A DNA stretch of 64,000 nt from Diospyros lotus (lineage: Eukaryota > Streptophyta > Magnoliopsida > Ericales > Ebenaceae). The DNA lies in contig NW_026267104.1 in assembly GCF_014633365.1 (NCBI RefSeq), positions 6,694,587 through 6,758,586 of the forward strand, written 5' to 3'. Below are positions 1 through 13,800 of this stretch, one piece after another; the first letter of the stretch is position 1; the number at the start of each line of letters is the position of its first letter. Both the position numbers and the translations under genes were made by a program. The notes beneath the pieces are model-generated. The model had not been told where the DNA came from. It did not search any database and worked only from the letters and a program-made list of their open reading frames with translations.

Positions 1-262
1 CCCTGCTTTGCCCTTTCCTTTGATTACCAGCATCACCGATTGAAACCATTCTCTAAAATTACTCCCATTCAATTTGTGTTGGATAATTTATAGAGGATGA
101 TTATCAATAGGATTTGTAGGGAAAGTTGGCGGAGAGGAAGAAGGAATGGTGCTCAGAGAGTTTGTGGCAGAGGCTTAGGTTAAAGTTGGATTTTGTGCTT
201 CAGCCATGATCTTTGAAGAACAACCAATATGGCAATGTTGTTTATGATCGAAACCTAAGCTC
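1..262 (-). mobile_element. Copia retrotransposon, gag start and leader, cut by window edge
   Basis: Read on the minus strand, an ATG near 205 opens a gag-like frame beginning MAEAQNP. After two in-frame stops it reaches the motif [20 protein letters not shown] at the window edge. That motif matches the gag N terminus of the Copia at 1862-7068 ([13 protein letters not shown]), so the two belong to one family. The stops show that it is dead. The rest of the element lies left of the window. It lies antisense to CCC1, in the intron before the first visible CCC1 exon. Confidence 0.75.
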
Positions 263-577
263 TGTTACCATAAAACAAGCTTTGAAGATCTCGAAAGCTT
301 ACTTAGAAAATACATTGATCTAGGGTATCAATTTATATACAATACTTGCTATCTTTTCTCCTAGAAAATAGGAGAAATATTAGACTACATATCTCCTAAA
401 AATTAGGAGTGTTTAACTCCTAAATAGTAGGAATAGATTTTTAGCTTAATCTCGTGTCCTCTTTGGATTATCTGTCCCTTTATCTTGATTTATCTGCCAT
501 ACACTTCTTTAAATCTTCTCTTTATCTTCCATTTTGCTTATCTTTATCAACTTCAAAACTCCTCAATCTTGCCAACA
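263..577 (-). mobile_element. 5' LTR and primer binding site of the truncated antisense Copia
   Basis: On the minus strand the LTR begins TGTTGGCAAG at 577 and ends in TTCA at about 283, roughly 295 bp. Twelve bases further on comes TGGTAACAGAGC, a one-base variant of the Copia primer site TGGTATCAGAGC that pairs with initiator tRNA-Met. The gag start follows in the same orientation. The LTR contains several copies of an AGGAGA/TCTCCT-type motif. The left edge is inferred from the TG...CA rule. The 3' LTR is outside the window. Confidence 0.65.
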
Positions 578-777
578 AGGTAAATATTTTGTAACATACG
601 TTATATTTGCTACATATATAGAAAATATATAGTATCAGACTGAGCCAAAATTTTGCTTGCTAATGACCATATTATCTCTATGTTTATAGGTTGATGCATG
701 TTCTTTCTTTTTGAGTGTAGGATGTTACTTGGAAATATTTTGAACCTAATACTTTTCTGTTGCTGTGAAAATGGCAG

Positions 778-3700
778 GATTATTGGTATGGGTGGAATTG
801 GTGAATCATTGCTGGTAGTTGCTTTCTGTGGCTCATGTACCTTCCTGACTGCAATTTCATTGAGTGCCATTGCAACTAATGGTGCAATGAAGGTAAGATA
901 ATTATTGTTTTGTGGTTGTTCCACTAACTTTCTGTGTCCCATATGCAACATATTTTGGACCAATGTCCTCAAATCTTGATTCCAGAAAGGAAGATCTGGT
1001 CCTTCCGTCACAAAACCAGTTCTTTTGAAAAATTTGAAGGTGGTTTATAAGACATCAAATTAAAAAATCAAAAATATATTTTGCTCTCTCTCTATGTACT
1101 TCACAAACTGAGACGCTTTTACATTATGTTTTTTGCATGCAAGTGAAGGAGAATGAAAAACCCTATGGATGAATATTTTTTGTATTTTATTGATACTGCT
1201 GAGTCAAATATATACTGGAAGTAACTGTGCAGAACAAGTGTAGTACAAATGTAGTACAAGTGTAGGGTATAATATATGTATATACACTATTCTAACACTC
1301 CCCCTCAAGTTGGAGAATATAGATCATATGCACCAAGCTTGTTACAAATGAAACCAATGCGAGAACCTCTGAGAGATTTAGTAAAGATATCAGCTAGTTG
1401 GTTAGGAGAGTTGACAAAATTGGTAGCAATACATCTAGACAAAATCTTCTCTCATATAGAGTGACAATCAATTTCTATGTGTTTGGTCCTCTCATGAAAA
1501 TTTGGATTAAAGGCGATATGCAACGTTGCTTAATTATCACAAATTAACTTCATTCGCACCACCTCTCCAAACTATAATTCTTGAAGTAATTGCCTCAACC
1601 ATATAAGTTCACATGTTGCCAAAGTCATAGCACAATATTGAACTTCTGCACTTGACCTGGAAACAACATCTTGCTTCTTAGAAGAAAAATGAATTAATTT
1701 CCAGCTACAGATTTTCTGGTCTGGGTAGAAGGTTTAGAAGAAAGATGAGTGTTCAGTTGTAGGTTTAGGCCTAGGTGGCAAACTTAGAAGAAAGAAGAGT
1801 GTCCAGCTGTTGGAGAGCTGCCTATTTCTGGCTATAAGTAAGCCATTCTCCACCCATTTCATGTTGGAGAGTCCTAGGATTCTAAGGAGTATTTCCGTGG
1901 GAAAGAGTATGAAACAAAAGAGGAGACTAATGCATATATGGGCATCGGTTATGGGCTGCTGCATCAAGATAGAGAAGAAGAACTGAAGGGATAAACTTCC
2001 TAAAAATCAGGAGAAATTGTAGGAATAGGATTTTGTACATTATCTTGTAAATAACTTCAAATAATGGTGTATTCTATTTGCTAGGTGTTAGGAAGAGATA
2101 ACATTATCAGCTAGAATTTAGGAGAAGATAGTATAGGAATTTTGTATATATTATTCCTTTCTCGGAAATTCAAGTAAGGAGTTTGATTTCCACAAACTCA
2201 GTTGTTAGTTTTAGGTTCCATTCCATAGGAACCGATTATGTTCATGGTATCAGAGCTAGGCTCTGTCTAACCTAAAGATCCAAGGCAGATGGATCCTCAA
2301 GGCCATGGGAATGCAGCTCCAACAGAGGCGGAGACTTCCATTAGTTCAGTTTTTCAACAACCGGCAGTTCTGACTGCTGTAGCGTCTAACAACATCATTT
2401 TAGATAGCCGTACCTTGCAGATCACCCAACATAGGTTGAACGGTAGAAACTTTAGAGAATGGTTTCAATCCGTAACCTTGGTGATCAAAGGCAAAGGGAA
2501 ATATGGCTACTTAACTGATGCAATTCCAACTCCCCCAGAAAATTCAGGAGATTATCAATGATGGGAGGTAGAGAACTCAATCTTAATGGCTTGAATTATC
2601 AATTCAATGGAACCTAAGATAGGCCGACCCTATCTATTCTACAAGACAACAAAAGAAGTTTGGGAGGCTATCTAGGAGATTTATTCCGACCTAGAAAATA
2701 CAGCTCAATGCTTTGAAATTAGAGCTGCAATTCGAACTACCAAGCAAGACAGTTTTGGAGTAACAAAATACTACAACAACTTAATGGAGCTATGGCAAGA
2801 GATGGATCTATTTTATGATCCTAGTTGGAAGTGGGCAGAGGACAACCAAAAATATAGCAAGATGCTGGAAAAGGAGAGGATTTTTGACTTCCTCCAAGGA
2901 CTCAATCTAGATTTGGATGAGGTGAGAGGAAGGCTTTTAGGTACCAAGCCCTTATCATCTCTCTGAGAGGTATTTGCAGAGGTAAGGAGGGAGGAAAGCC
3001 GAAAGAGAGTCATGTTGTCAACACCAACTGAACCTAATTCAGGATTGACTCTCACTGTTGCAAAAAGGGAAGACAACCCAAGGGAGAAGCAATGGTGCGA
3101 ACATTGCAATCGACCCTATCACACAAAGAGTACCTGCTGGAAGTTACATGGGAGACCCCCAAACTGGAAGCCTAGACCTAAGAGGGAGAAAGAAAGATCT
3201 GCATATGCAGCAACAAGTGTTCCCACAAGTGAGAAAGGACCAGGTATGGGTTTAACTAATGATCAAATTGAGTTCCTACAGAAACTGTTGCAAAGCTCTC
3301 ATATTGCAAAAGAATCAGATGATGCAACACCAAGTTGTTCAGCTTCTATGGCACAAAAAGGTAATCAGCCTTTTCCTTGATTGTTAGGATAATGAATAAA
3401 AATTATTGGGTGGTAGATACTGGGGCATCCGATCATATGACCAGATCTACTACAACACTTGATAATTTTTAGATGGGAGACGAGGATCTAAATGTACTGA
3501 TGGCTAATGGAACACAATCACTGGTAAAAGGAAAGGGGAGTGTTTGTGTGGCTGGTTTATTACTCAAATCAGTGTTATATGTGCCAAACCTAAGTTATAG
3601 TTTGTTATCAGTAAGCAAACTAACAAAGGATTTGGATTGTATTGTGACCTTCTTTTCTTCCCATTGTGTTTTTCAGGACCGATCTTCGGGGAAGACGATT

Positions 3701-6700
3701 GGCAGTGCCAAGGAGAAGGATGGACTCTATTGGCTTTCCGATAACAAGAAATCCCTTAGTCAACTACCATATAGGTTTTCTCTTACTGTTAGTTTGGATT
3801 CTGAAATTTTATTATGGCATAGACATCTTGATCATCCTAATTTTTCATACTTGAAACACTTGTACCCTAACTTATTTATGAATAAAGAAAAGTTGGTACT
3901 TAAGTGTGATCATTGTATTCTTGCCAAGTAAACCCATAGTACTCATCAACCTAGCCCATATATTCCTTCTAAACCTTTTCATTTGATTCATAGCTATATA
4001 TGGGACCGGCTAGAGTACCTAACCTAAATGGTGCTAGATGGTTTATAACCGATGACCACACAAGAGTGTGTTGGGTATATCTAATGAAAGAAAAATCTAA
4101 GGCATGTACAATTTTTCAGAATTTCCATAAACCCATTTTAAATGTCTTTCAGTCCTTTATTTGTATCCTTAGGACTGACAATGGCCAGGAATACTTCTCT
4201 CACCCATTCTTCCATCAAAGTACTTGTCCCTATACTCCTCAACAAAATGAGATAGCTAAAAGAAAAAATCGCCACTTGCTTGAGGTGGCTAGATCCCTTA
4301 TGTTCACTAGTTCTATTCCTAATAGATATTGGGGGGGAGGTAGTCCTAACAACCTCTTATCTAATCAATAGGCTGCCTTCCAAAGTCCTAAAGTACCAAA
4401 CCCCTTTGCACAACCTAACATCCATTTTCCCCAATGTTTGGATTCTAAACACTCTTCCTCCCAAAGTATTTGGATGTGTGGTATATGTTTATCAAACCTG
4501 TCCAAATCGAAATAAACTTGAACCAAGGGCATCAAAGTGTATTCATTGGGTATTCTCCTACCCAAAAAGGGTATAAATGCTTTTGCCCTACATCACAAAA
4601 AATTCTTAATCTCTTGTGATGTAACTTTTGTGGAGAATGAGTCCTATTGCTCAAATATTCCATCATAAATGGAAGACAATCATTGGGATCCTACCATGTC
4701 TGTGCCCATTCCATTACCAATCCCTCATTCTATTCCTAATGATAATTCTATTCAAAAGGCTGCAGCTGATCATTCTCAGCCAACACTTGTTGAGCCTAAT
4801 TATCCGAATTTATCATCCTCTTAAGAACCCCAAATCCCAGTAGAGCCTATGGAAACTGACTTAGGGGAGGACTTGGGCCCGAAAAAGCAAATGAAAGTTT
4901 ATTCAAGGAGAGGTAAACACCTAGCTCCTCAACTCGGCCAATTGTTAGAACCGAGGGAAAGTCCAGCAAATGAAGAAGGAAACAATGCAGTTGACAGTGA
5001 TTTGAATCTTCCTATTGCTATTAGGAAAGGGGTGAGATCATGTGTGAAGCATCCAATATCAAATTACTTGACATATTCCAAGTTATCTCCTCAGTTCAGG
5101 GCTTTCACCACTGCTTTAGATGAAACAACTATACTTCAAAATATTCAAGAAGCATTGATGGATCCCAAGTGGATGGAGCCGGTAATGTAGGAAATGAGGG
5201 CACTAAAAGACAATCACACTTGGGAAGTGGTTGATATTTCGGAAAACAAGAAGATTATAGGATGCAAATGGGTATTCACAATCAAATACAAATAAGATGG
5301 GAGTGTGGACAGATATAAGGCAAGGTTGGTTGCCCAAGGTTTCACTCAAACCTATGGGATAGAGTATGAGGAGATATTTGCACCAGTTGCAAAACTAAAT
5401 TCAATAAGAGTACTACTATCTATTGCTGTAAATATGGATCGGGAATTGTTCCAATTTGACATAAAAAATGCGTTCCTAAATGGGGAGTTAGAAGAAGAGG
5501 TATATATGAGGGTTCCACTCGGATTTGAGAAAGAAGAGGGAAATGGAAAAGTGTGCAAACTACATAGATCTCTCTATGGATTAAAATAGTCTCCAAGGGC
5601 ATGGTTCAAGCATGGTTCAAGAAATTCAGCTCTACTCTCACTAAGTTTGGATATAAACAAGGTGAGGCTAATCATACCCTCTTTATTAAACATGCTTCTA
5701 ATGGAAAGAAACATGTTTTGATTGTGTAGGTAGATGATATAATTATTACAAGAGATGATACTCTTGAGATTGCAGCCCTGAAATAGAAGTTGAAGGACGA
5801 ATTTAAAGTCAAAGAATTGGGAACAATGAAGTACTTCCTTGGAATGGAAGTGGCAAGGAGCAAACTAGGTATTGTGATCTCCCAACGAAAATATACTATT
5901 GATCTTTTAAAGGAAACATGAATGTTGGGTTGTAAACCTAGATATACTCCCCTAGAAAGAAATTGGAAATATGTGAAAAAAGATGATGATTTATTGGTAG
6001 ATAAAGAGAGGTATCAAAAGATAGTTGGGAAGTTGATTTATCTCTCTAACCCGACCAGTTATAGCCTACGCAGTTAGCATTGTGAGCCAATTTATGATTC
6101 TCCTACTCAACAACATATGGCAACAGTGTTACAGTATACTACATTTTGAGATATTTAAAATGAACTCCTGATAAGGGACTATTATTTCAAAAGAGTGATG
6201 AAAGAGGGGCTGAAGGGTTCTCCGATGCAGACTGGGCTGGATCAGTTATGGATAGTCGGTCAACATCTGGGCTTTGCACTAAATTATGGGAAATCCTAGT
6301 CACGTGAAGAAACAAAAAACAATCAATGGTGACAAGAAGCAATGTAAAAGCAGAATTCAGGGCAATAGCCCAAGGTACATGCAAGTTTATTTGGTTGATA
6401 AGATTAATGAAGGACCTACAAATGCCTCTAACTCAACCAACAAGGCTATACAGTGATGGTAAATTAGCCATATGCATTGTTAATAAACCTGGTACAGCAT
6501 GATAGAATGAAGCACGTCAGGATTGACCGAAATTTCATCCAAAGGGAAATCGGGGAAGGAGGTATAAATCTAATTTATATTCCTACAGCAGAGCAGGTGG
6601 TAGATGTACTAACAAAAGTCATGTCAAGACCTGGTTTTGAGATCTTGATTAGCAAGCTAGGAATGAGAGATATGGGGGGGGTGTTGGAGAGTCAGTCTTA

Positions 6701-7848
6701 GAATTCTAAGGAGTCTTTCTGTGGGATAGAGTATTAAACAAAAGAGGAGACTAATGAAGATATGGGCCTCGATTATGGGCTGCTGCATCAAGACAGAGAA
6801 GAAGAACTGAAGGGATAAACTTCCTAAAAATCAGGAGAAATTGTAGGAATAGGATTTTGTACATTATCTTGTAAATAACTTCAAATAATGGTGTATTCTA
6901 TCTGCTAGGTGTTAGGAAGAGAGAACATTATCAGCTAGAATTTAGGAGAAGATAGTATAGGAATTCTGTATATATTATTCCTTTCTTTGAAATTCAAGTA
7001 AGGAGTTTGATTTCCACAAACTCAGTTGTTAGTTTCAGGTTCCATTCCATAGGAACCAATTCTGTTCATTTCACAACACAAATGAAGTTAGAGTGAGAAG
7101 CCCTCCATAAAAATGAGTCTTGGAGTGAAAAAGCTAAAGAAAATGAGGAAGTTCTGCTGGAAACTGAGGTAAGGACATGGTTATGGTTATTTTATGTTGG
7201 CATCATGACATAAAATGATTTTATGGCAGCCTAATGCATAAAATGACATGTATGCATAATGAAGGTTCAAGCCATAAATGTGTTGCAATAACCCTTGTGC
7301 AATGGTTATTAATGTTTAGCCAGGGTTGGAACCCTTAGGCCGCGGGATTGATGCCAAGGATAAAGGGAGCTTTAATCTAGGAAGGGGTGCACTAGGGGAA
7401 TGGGAGGTCATGGTTAAGGGTTGTCTTCATGAAATTTGTTACTAACCAGCGTGATGTATGATTGCATTGCTATACCATGTCTTATTGAGAATCTTATTCT
7501 CATGCATTGCATTTTAACAATCCAGACCATGCAGAAGATGGAAAAGAAGATCAGCTTGGGCCACATAAGGGTTGGAAGTATTGTATAAAGTCATGTAGAA
7601 TGATGTATGTTAAATTGTATGTTGATGTATTAAACCTATACATGAGATAAATAGAATGATGATTTATGATAAATATATGCTTGGCGTTGCCTTGCTTCAA
7701 TGTTATGATGTGAGAACAGTGAAACCCCCAATAATGAAAACTAGACCTGGGACTGAAATGGGAATTGAGGGCCTACATGCCTAGGTATCAGAGAGACATC
7801 CATTTGGTGGGAAGATTCCCTTCTGCCTTCACTTGGGGAGGGGGGGAA

Positions 7849-7879
<31 letters not shown>

Positions 7880-10800
7880 CATGGGATGGCACCTGGCCAG
7901 GGGCGGGACACTGCAATAATGCCTTCCTGCGAGGGTCTCTCAGTCTAACTCACTTGTGCTGAAAATGAGAGGTTGAAGGCCTATTTATAGGTATTTCCAA
8001 GCTGCTGAAACAGCTGAGTGTGTGGCAGCCCCTGGCTGCCACTTAGACTAGCCCTTGTTTGGTGGCAGTTTCCTAGAGGAACGGCCAACTATCTGTTTCA
8101 TCTGAAGCAGCTGCCACCCTTTCCTCATTTCTTGCTGCCACCTAGCCTTAAATGTAAGCCTTTCTTGCAGGGAGACATTTCACCTGTATGCTTCAGTAAT
8201 TCAACTTCCTCGTCATGTTTCTAGAACCTTTTACAAGATACTAGATCTGGGACTTAAATAATCCTTGGTTATTTGACCATAATCTTCTTAATTAAATCCT
8301 TAATCCAACCCACTCAATTCTTAACCAAAATTAATATTTTTTATATCATTAGAATCCTCTTTTTATGCCTAATAACATATTAAAAATGCAGATATTTATC
8401 TCCTTATTTAGTCCCCAAAACTGATTCTAAATTCAGCTTCTTACTTGAGGTTTTTCACCTGCTTCAGCAATCCTGGCTGCCACTTTGCACTGTTTTGCTT
8501 CAACAAATTTTTGGTGTAACTCCTCTCTTCTCTCATTGGGATCCTCTTCCCATGCTTATTAATAAATTTATGGGATGTCACAGGTAAGGAGAAGGGCAAA
8601 AAATCCTATTTGTGCTGTGTACAAGTAAAATTATATAATTAACGAGAAAGGGAAAAGTACATGCTTCTTCAATTATACTATTGTTTATTGCAGACCCCTC
8701 ATGTGTGTTCCCACAATTTTCAGAAACCTTAAGGGGTGTTATTATAAATTTCCTTTTTGAAGAGTAGTAGAGTTGTTAGCTTATTCAATTATTGATGATG
8801 TCATTTCATATTCTGATAAATGATGTAAAAAGTTAATTAAAAAAGAGGAATGGAAGTGTGTCATGCCTGCTCAATGAGTTGACCCGAGAAAAGTAATTAC
8901 TTTGAAAAGTTATGGGCCCCACAAAAATGTAGAAGTCTATAAGGTGCATTGGCCATAATGGTGTTAGTAAACTGGTCTTCTTCTTCTTATCCCTTGTCTC
9001 CTCTCTTAAAGTAACACAAGAATCCATGCATACATTTTGAATGCTTGTTATTCCAAGCTTTGATAAAAGGGCATGGTTGTGTTAGGTAGCTGGCAACTAG
9101 CTTAAAAAATCATTGGATCGTTCCCACATGGAATCCATATTGTGTGGACCTTACCTAGTGTGATTAAGGCTTGTGATGACAATAATCTTCAAAAGTGTTC
9201 GAACCTTGATCTCCTTCCCCCTGCTCTCTGCATATCATATATCTTTTTTTTTTTTTTTTTCCTTTGTCAACCAGGGATATTGAGGGCAAATTCTATCCGT
9301 TCAACTGAAATTGTGACATCATAGACTGATCTTAAAAGTAATTAGTGACCACTCCCTGCCATTAGGTACTAGAAGCAAGTTAGTGTGGTTCAATAGTCAA
9401 GTATTGACTATTGACAATTTATTCACACGTACCAGACTTAGGTTTAAGCCAGGGATGATTGATCTTGTTTTTATAAAGTTTAACTCAACTAATTCTGCCT
9501 TACAGCATTATGATTTTACACTGGAGTTTTAGTGTAGTATAACAATGTATTCTTTGATTGGCCATGGTGGGAGAGAACTTGTTCTGTTTTGATCTACTCT
9601 TGTTGGAATTTTCCCCCTTCCTGTGCTTGTTCCTGATACAGATGCTTAAGACATTCAAACTAATGGTTTTAATAGACCCACCTAGAAACTTATATGGTCT
9701 CTTGTTACTTATCCAAAGAAAAATTAACTGGTATTCTTTAACAGAAGTCTTTACTGATCTACTTTCTTGATCTGTCTACTTTGCTTGTAGGGTGGGGGAC
9801 CATATTACCTCATCGGTCGAGCTTTGGGTCCAGAGGTTGGAGTCAGCATTGGATTATGCTTTTTCCTAGGGAATGCAGTTGCTGGAGCTCTGTGAGTGTA
9901 TATAGGACTTTATTTTTAATGACATGACTTTTTTTATGGTTGAGGTCAAGATGGATTATGGAAATGTGACCTAACAATTATTGCTTTTAATTTGTCATAA
10001 GTTTTAGAACCCAATTGCTTAACACTGTGGCTCTTGTTTTTTGTTCTTTTATGCTTTTCAGTTATGTATTGGGAGCTGTAGAGACTTTTCTAAAAACTAT
10101 ACCAAGTGCTGGTATTTTCAGAGGTAATGTCTTAAGATGACGAAGGAGATGCTGTTCAGATATTTGGTTTAAATTAATCTTACTCTTGCTTTCATTTTCT
10201 GGATAATGGCCCTTTGGAACTTCTTGTGTAGAAATTTAATGAACGTGTGGCTTTGTCTAAGTATACACTTTTTTTCGGCAATTTCATGAGTAGCTTGAAA
10301 TTTCAATTATTACTCTCATCTATAGGTTTATTTCATTTTTTTGGAATACCTTGGGATAGTATAGTGGAGCACATTGTTTTTCTTATCCTGAAGATCCCTT
10401 ATACCTGTCAGAGTCTTCTCATTAGGCTCTGAAATGTCAATTTTTGATTTTCCCCTATCACACCTTGTGCATGTCTCTACGCATTGCATGAGTTCTCATT
10501 AGGCTATGAATCGACAGTTGGAAAAAGTTCAACACATTGTGCTCCCACAACTTTAACTTTGCTTCCCACCCTTTCTGTGCAGAAACTGTAACAAAAGTTA
10601 ACGGTACAGAAGTTGCGGAGCCTATTTCAAGTCCAAGTTTACATGACTTGCAAATTTATGGGATTATTGTTACCATCCTTCTGTGCTTTATTGTGTTCGG
10701 TGGCGTGAAAATAATCAATCGAGTTGCACCTGCCTTTCTTATACCTGTTTTACTATCAATTTTCTGTATATTTGTGGGGATTGCTGCAGCAAGGAAGGAT

Positions 10801-13800
10801 CATCCAGAAGGTGAGTGTGTATTTGTTTTTTTGCCTTTTCTTCCTTCTAGCCTTTTCAGTTTTCTTTTTTAACTTTCATGTTCTCTAAATCAAAAATGTG
10901 GTCGTAATGCATGTTAAGTAATGGCAATCATGAAATAATGCATATTAAGCCTCTCACTCAGTGTCTTTGGGCATAAATCACAGTTAGAAACAAGGATGAA
11001 AACATTTCTTCAATATGTTGTTTCAGTTAGCTCAAATATGGATGTGATTCTGAAACCTTAGAAAAACACAAGAAAATGAGAAGGTATTGGAAGCATATAA
11101 AAGTATTTGAAAATGTAGTAAGAACTATATAGAATGTTTGCATGCTCGCAATAATTAAAGAATTGAAACATGTTTTAAGTCTCTTCATCCTTTTAATGTA
11201 AGGGCATGGACAATCAATTTGAAATTAATTCAACAAAAAACAGTAAGAGACATCAAACAAATTGATTTTTTCAAGTGCATAAATGTACCAATTTACCAAA
11301 CATAATAATTGTAATCTTAGTCATAAGCAAAGTTTGAACTGCTCCTAAAATTTAAGACATATTTTCTGCAAACATGTTATAATTTTTTTTATAATAAAAA
11401 GAACCATACTAAAGTTACAACCTAATAAATATTAGAAACAAATAAAAAGTTTTAAACTGTTAATTAGTGTTATGGGCTCATAAAAAATGCTAAATTCAAG
11501 TAATAGTTGGGAAAAAGTTGCACCAGCTATGGTATTTATGATATGCAAATAATGGGAGTGTCTTTTAGATAGTGACATAAACTGAGGATAAATGGTAATG
11601 GTTATGAAAAATTAATTCAATTATAACTATCTTTTATTGTAAGCTCAAATAAGTTTCCTAGTCACTTTTGGTATAGTTAAACCTAAACCAAAATAATAAC
11701 ATCAATTTGAAATGATAATTTATTGTGTCTCCTAAAATATCAAAATGGTAAATGTAAACTACATTGAACATGTAACTTTATTAATTTAAACTAATTAAAC
11801 ATGAAACTGAACTTTCTCTTTGATGCATATAGAGGCACCAATTTCCGCACATGTTTTATGTGATGAGGAAGCATTCCAAATAGCCTTTATATGGTGTGAA
11901 ATCATTATGATTTTGTCAGGTACCACCTCAAAGAGTCAAGGATATAATTCATACGTCAGATTCCAGCAGCATCCTAATATGGAAAAGTTGCCCCTACCCT
12001 AATATTGAAAAGTTGAATAAACTCGCCCCAAACTCTAGAATAGCTGTTTACTCATAAGGGGAAGAGACTATGTCTCCGCCTGTCCTCCTCCACCACTTAC
12101 TCTTATATATACAAGCAATCACTTTCCCTCCATAGTTTCTGTCTCTAACATAAATCTCCAAAGCCACTTCCCCAGCAACATTTTTGTTGAACTTGTCCAA
12201 ACTTATAATTCTTAACCCACCCCCTTCCTAGCCATGCATTACTGCTCCCTCTTGGCCTGAAACTTAAATCTTATTCTATTAACCAGCCCACAAGAAATCA
12301 TCCTGCAAACCATCCTGCAACCTTTACAATTTGTGTAACTATTAAGAGACGGGTTAAGATTAAAGATAGAAGAATGTAAGTGGGAAACTGCATGGAGCAG
12401 TCTTTACTAGGGTTAGGTTCCTGCCTTTTGAGAGGTGTTACCTCTGCCATGAGGCCAACCTTTTCTTGGACCTTTCAACTACCGTATTTCACATAGCCTT
12501 TGATTTGAAGGTTGACCATAAAGGCAAACCTAAATACACAGGGAAGATAACCCACCTTAAAACATAGATTGGAAGCTAATCTTGCCACCCTTTACACCTC
12601 CCTAACAGCAGTAATTTCACTACTGGACAGGTTCACACAAAGCGATCAATTGTTGATCACCTTGTAATATGATGTGTGCTGCTTATTTACAGCTAATAAA
12701 TTGTATCTTTTGATCGCCTTGTCAAATTGGTTGCAGTATCTTAAGCAGACTGTAATTTTCAGTGTAGCTAAACTTCTATTATAGCTTGAATAACTAATAG
12801 TTGTGCTGCAGTGGCTTTATCCAAGAATTTACTATAATTTTAGGATTTTTGTTATATTTAAAACTCTTCTTTTTTTTTAAAAAGTTATCAATCTAAAACT
12901 CCAACTAGAATATTTACCACTCAAAAACTCTATGATTTGAATGTTCTTTCATCTCCCTTATCCAAAACATATAAGCATCAGAATTAAAAACCACTATACA
13001 ATTTCCAAAAATAAAGAAGAAACCGCATATGGCTTTCAAAAATAAAGAAGAAATTCGGTGCTGTTTTTAATTATACTTTTATCGGTTTTTCACCTCAAAT
13101 CCCACATAAAAGTATAACTAAAAACAGCTATATGGTTTTCAAAAATAAAGAAAAAACCAGTGATTTCTCACATGTTTCAAATTTTATTTTTTCCCCCAAT
13201 TTTATTAAGAATTTGGGGATTGTTAATACATAGATAATAAACTGGTTTTGTGGTTTATTCAATGATGAATAAACAGGAAAAGTGGTTTATGAAGAAAATA
13301 CAAAAATTTGAAAAACCATTTGCAGTTTGTTCATCGTTAGATACCAATTTATTGATTTATAAAGGAAAACCGCAAAATTGGTTTCTTAAAGAACATTTTG
13401 ACATCAAAAACAAATATTGAGTAAACTGGAACCACTAAAAATTTTGAAATCATGTTACTGGTTTACTGATTAATTAAAGAAACCCTGTTCACGATTTATT
13501 TTATGTTTAAGATTGTTTTTTGCTACAAAGTAAAAAACCAGTAAATGGTTTTCAAAAATAAAAAATAAACCAGTTATACGGTTTTCAAAAATAGTGAAGG
13601 AACTGGTAATATGGTTTTTTCCTTATTTTTGAAAACTGTATAGCGGTTTTTGGTTATACTTTTATGCTTTTTGAATTGGGATATGAAGTGAGAAACCGGT
13701 GTACGGTTTTTAGAAATAATGAAGAAACGGCATAAAAAAACTCCATAATTTTATGTGTCATATTACTCTTATTGATCTTTATCTTATTGAACTTGTAGTG

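Larger units (their letters stand above)
1862..7068 (+). mobile_element. Copia A: full-length, inactive LTR retrotransposon in a CCC1 intron
   Basis: The two LTRs, 1862-2244 and 6682-7068, both start TGTTGGAGAGTC and end GTTCA. They are roughly 95% alike by eye. The 5-bp target duplication TTTCA is exact (1857-1861 and 7069-7073), so both ends are original. The primer site TGGTATCAGAGC starts at 2245 and a G-rich polypurine tract abuts the 3' LTR. The order gag, protease, integrase, reverse transcriptase, RNase H is that of Copia. Many stops and shifts make it non-coding now. It lies in the same orientation as CCC1. Confidence 0.93.

Noticed and set aside
7765..7962. Glycine-rich open frame
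   Set aside because: Produced by the G homopolymer; no conservation or gene context.
9410..9460. tRNA B-box-like word in a CCC1 intron
   Set aside because: No A box, cloverleaf or SINE body around it.
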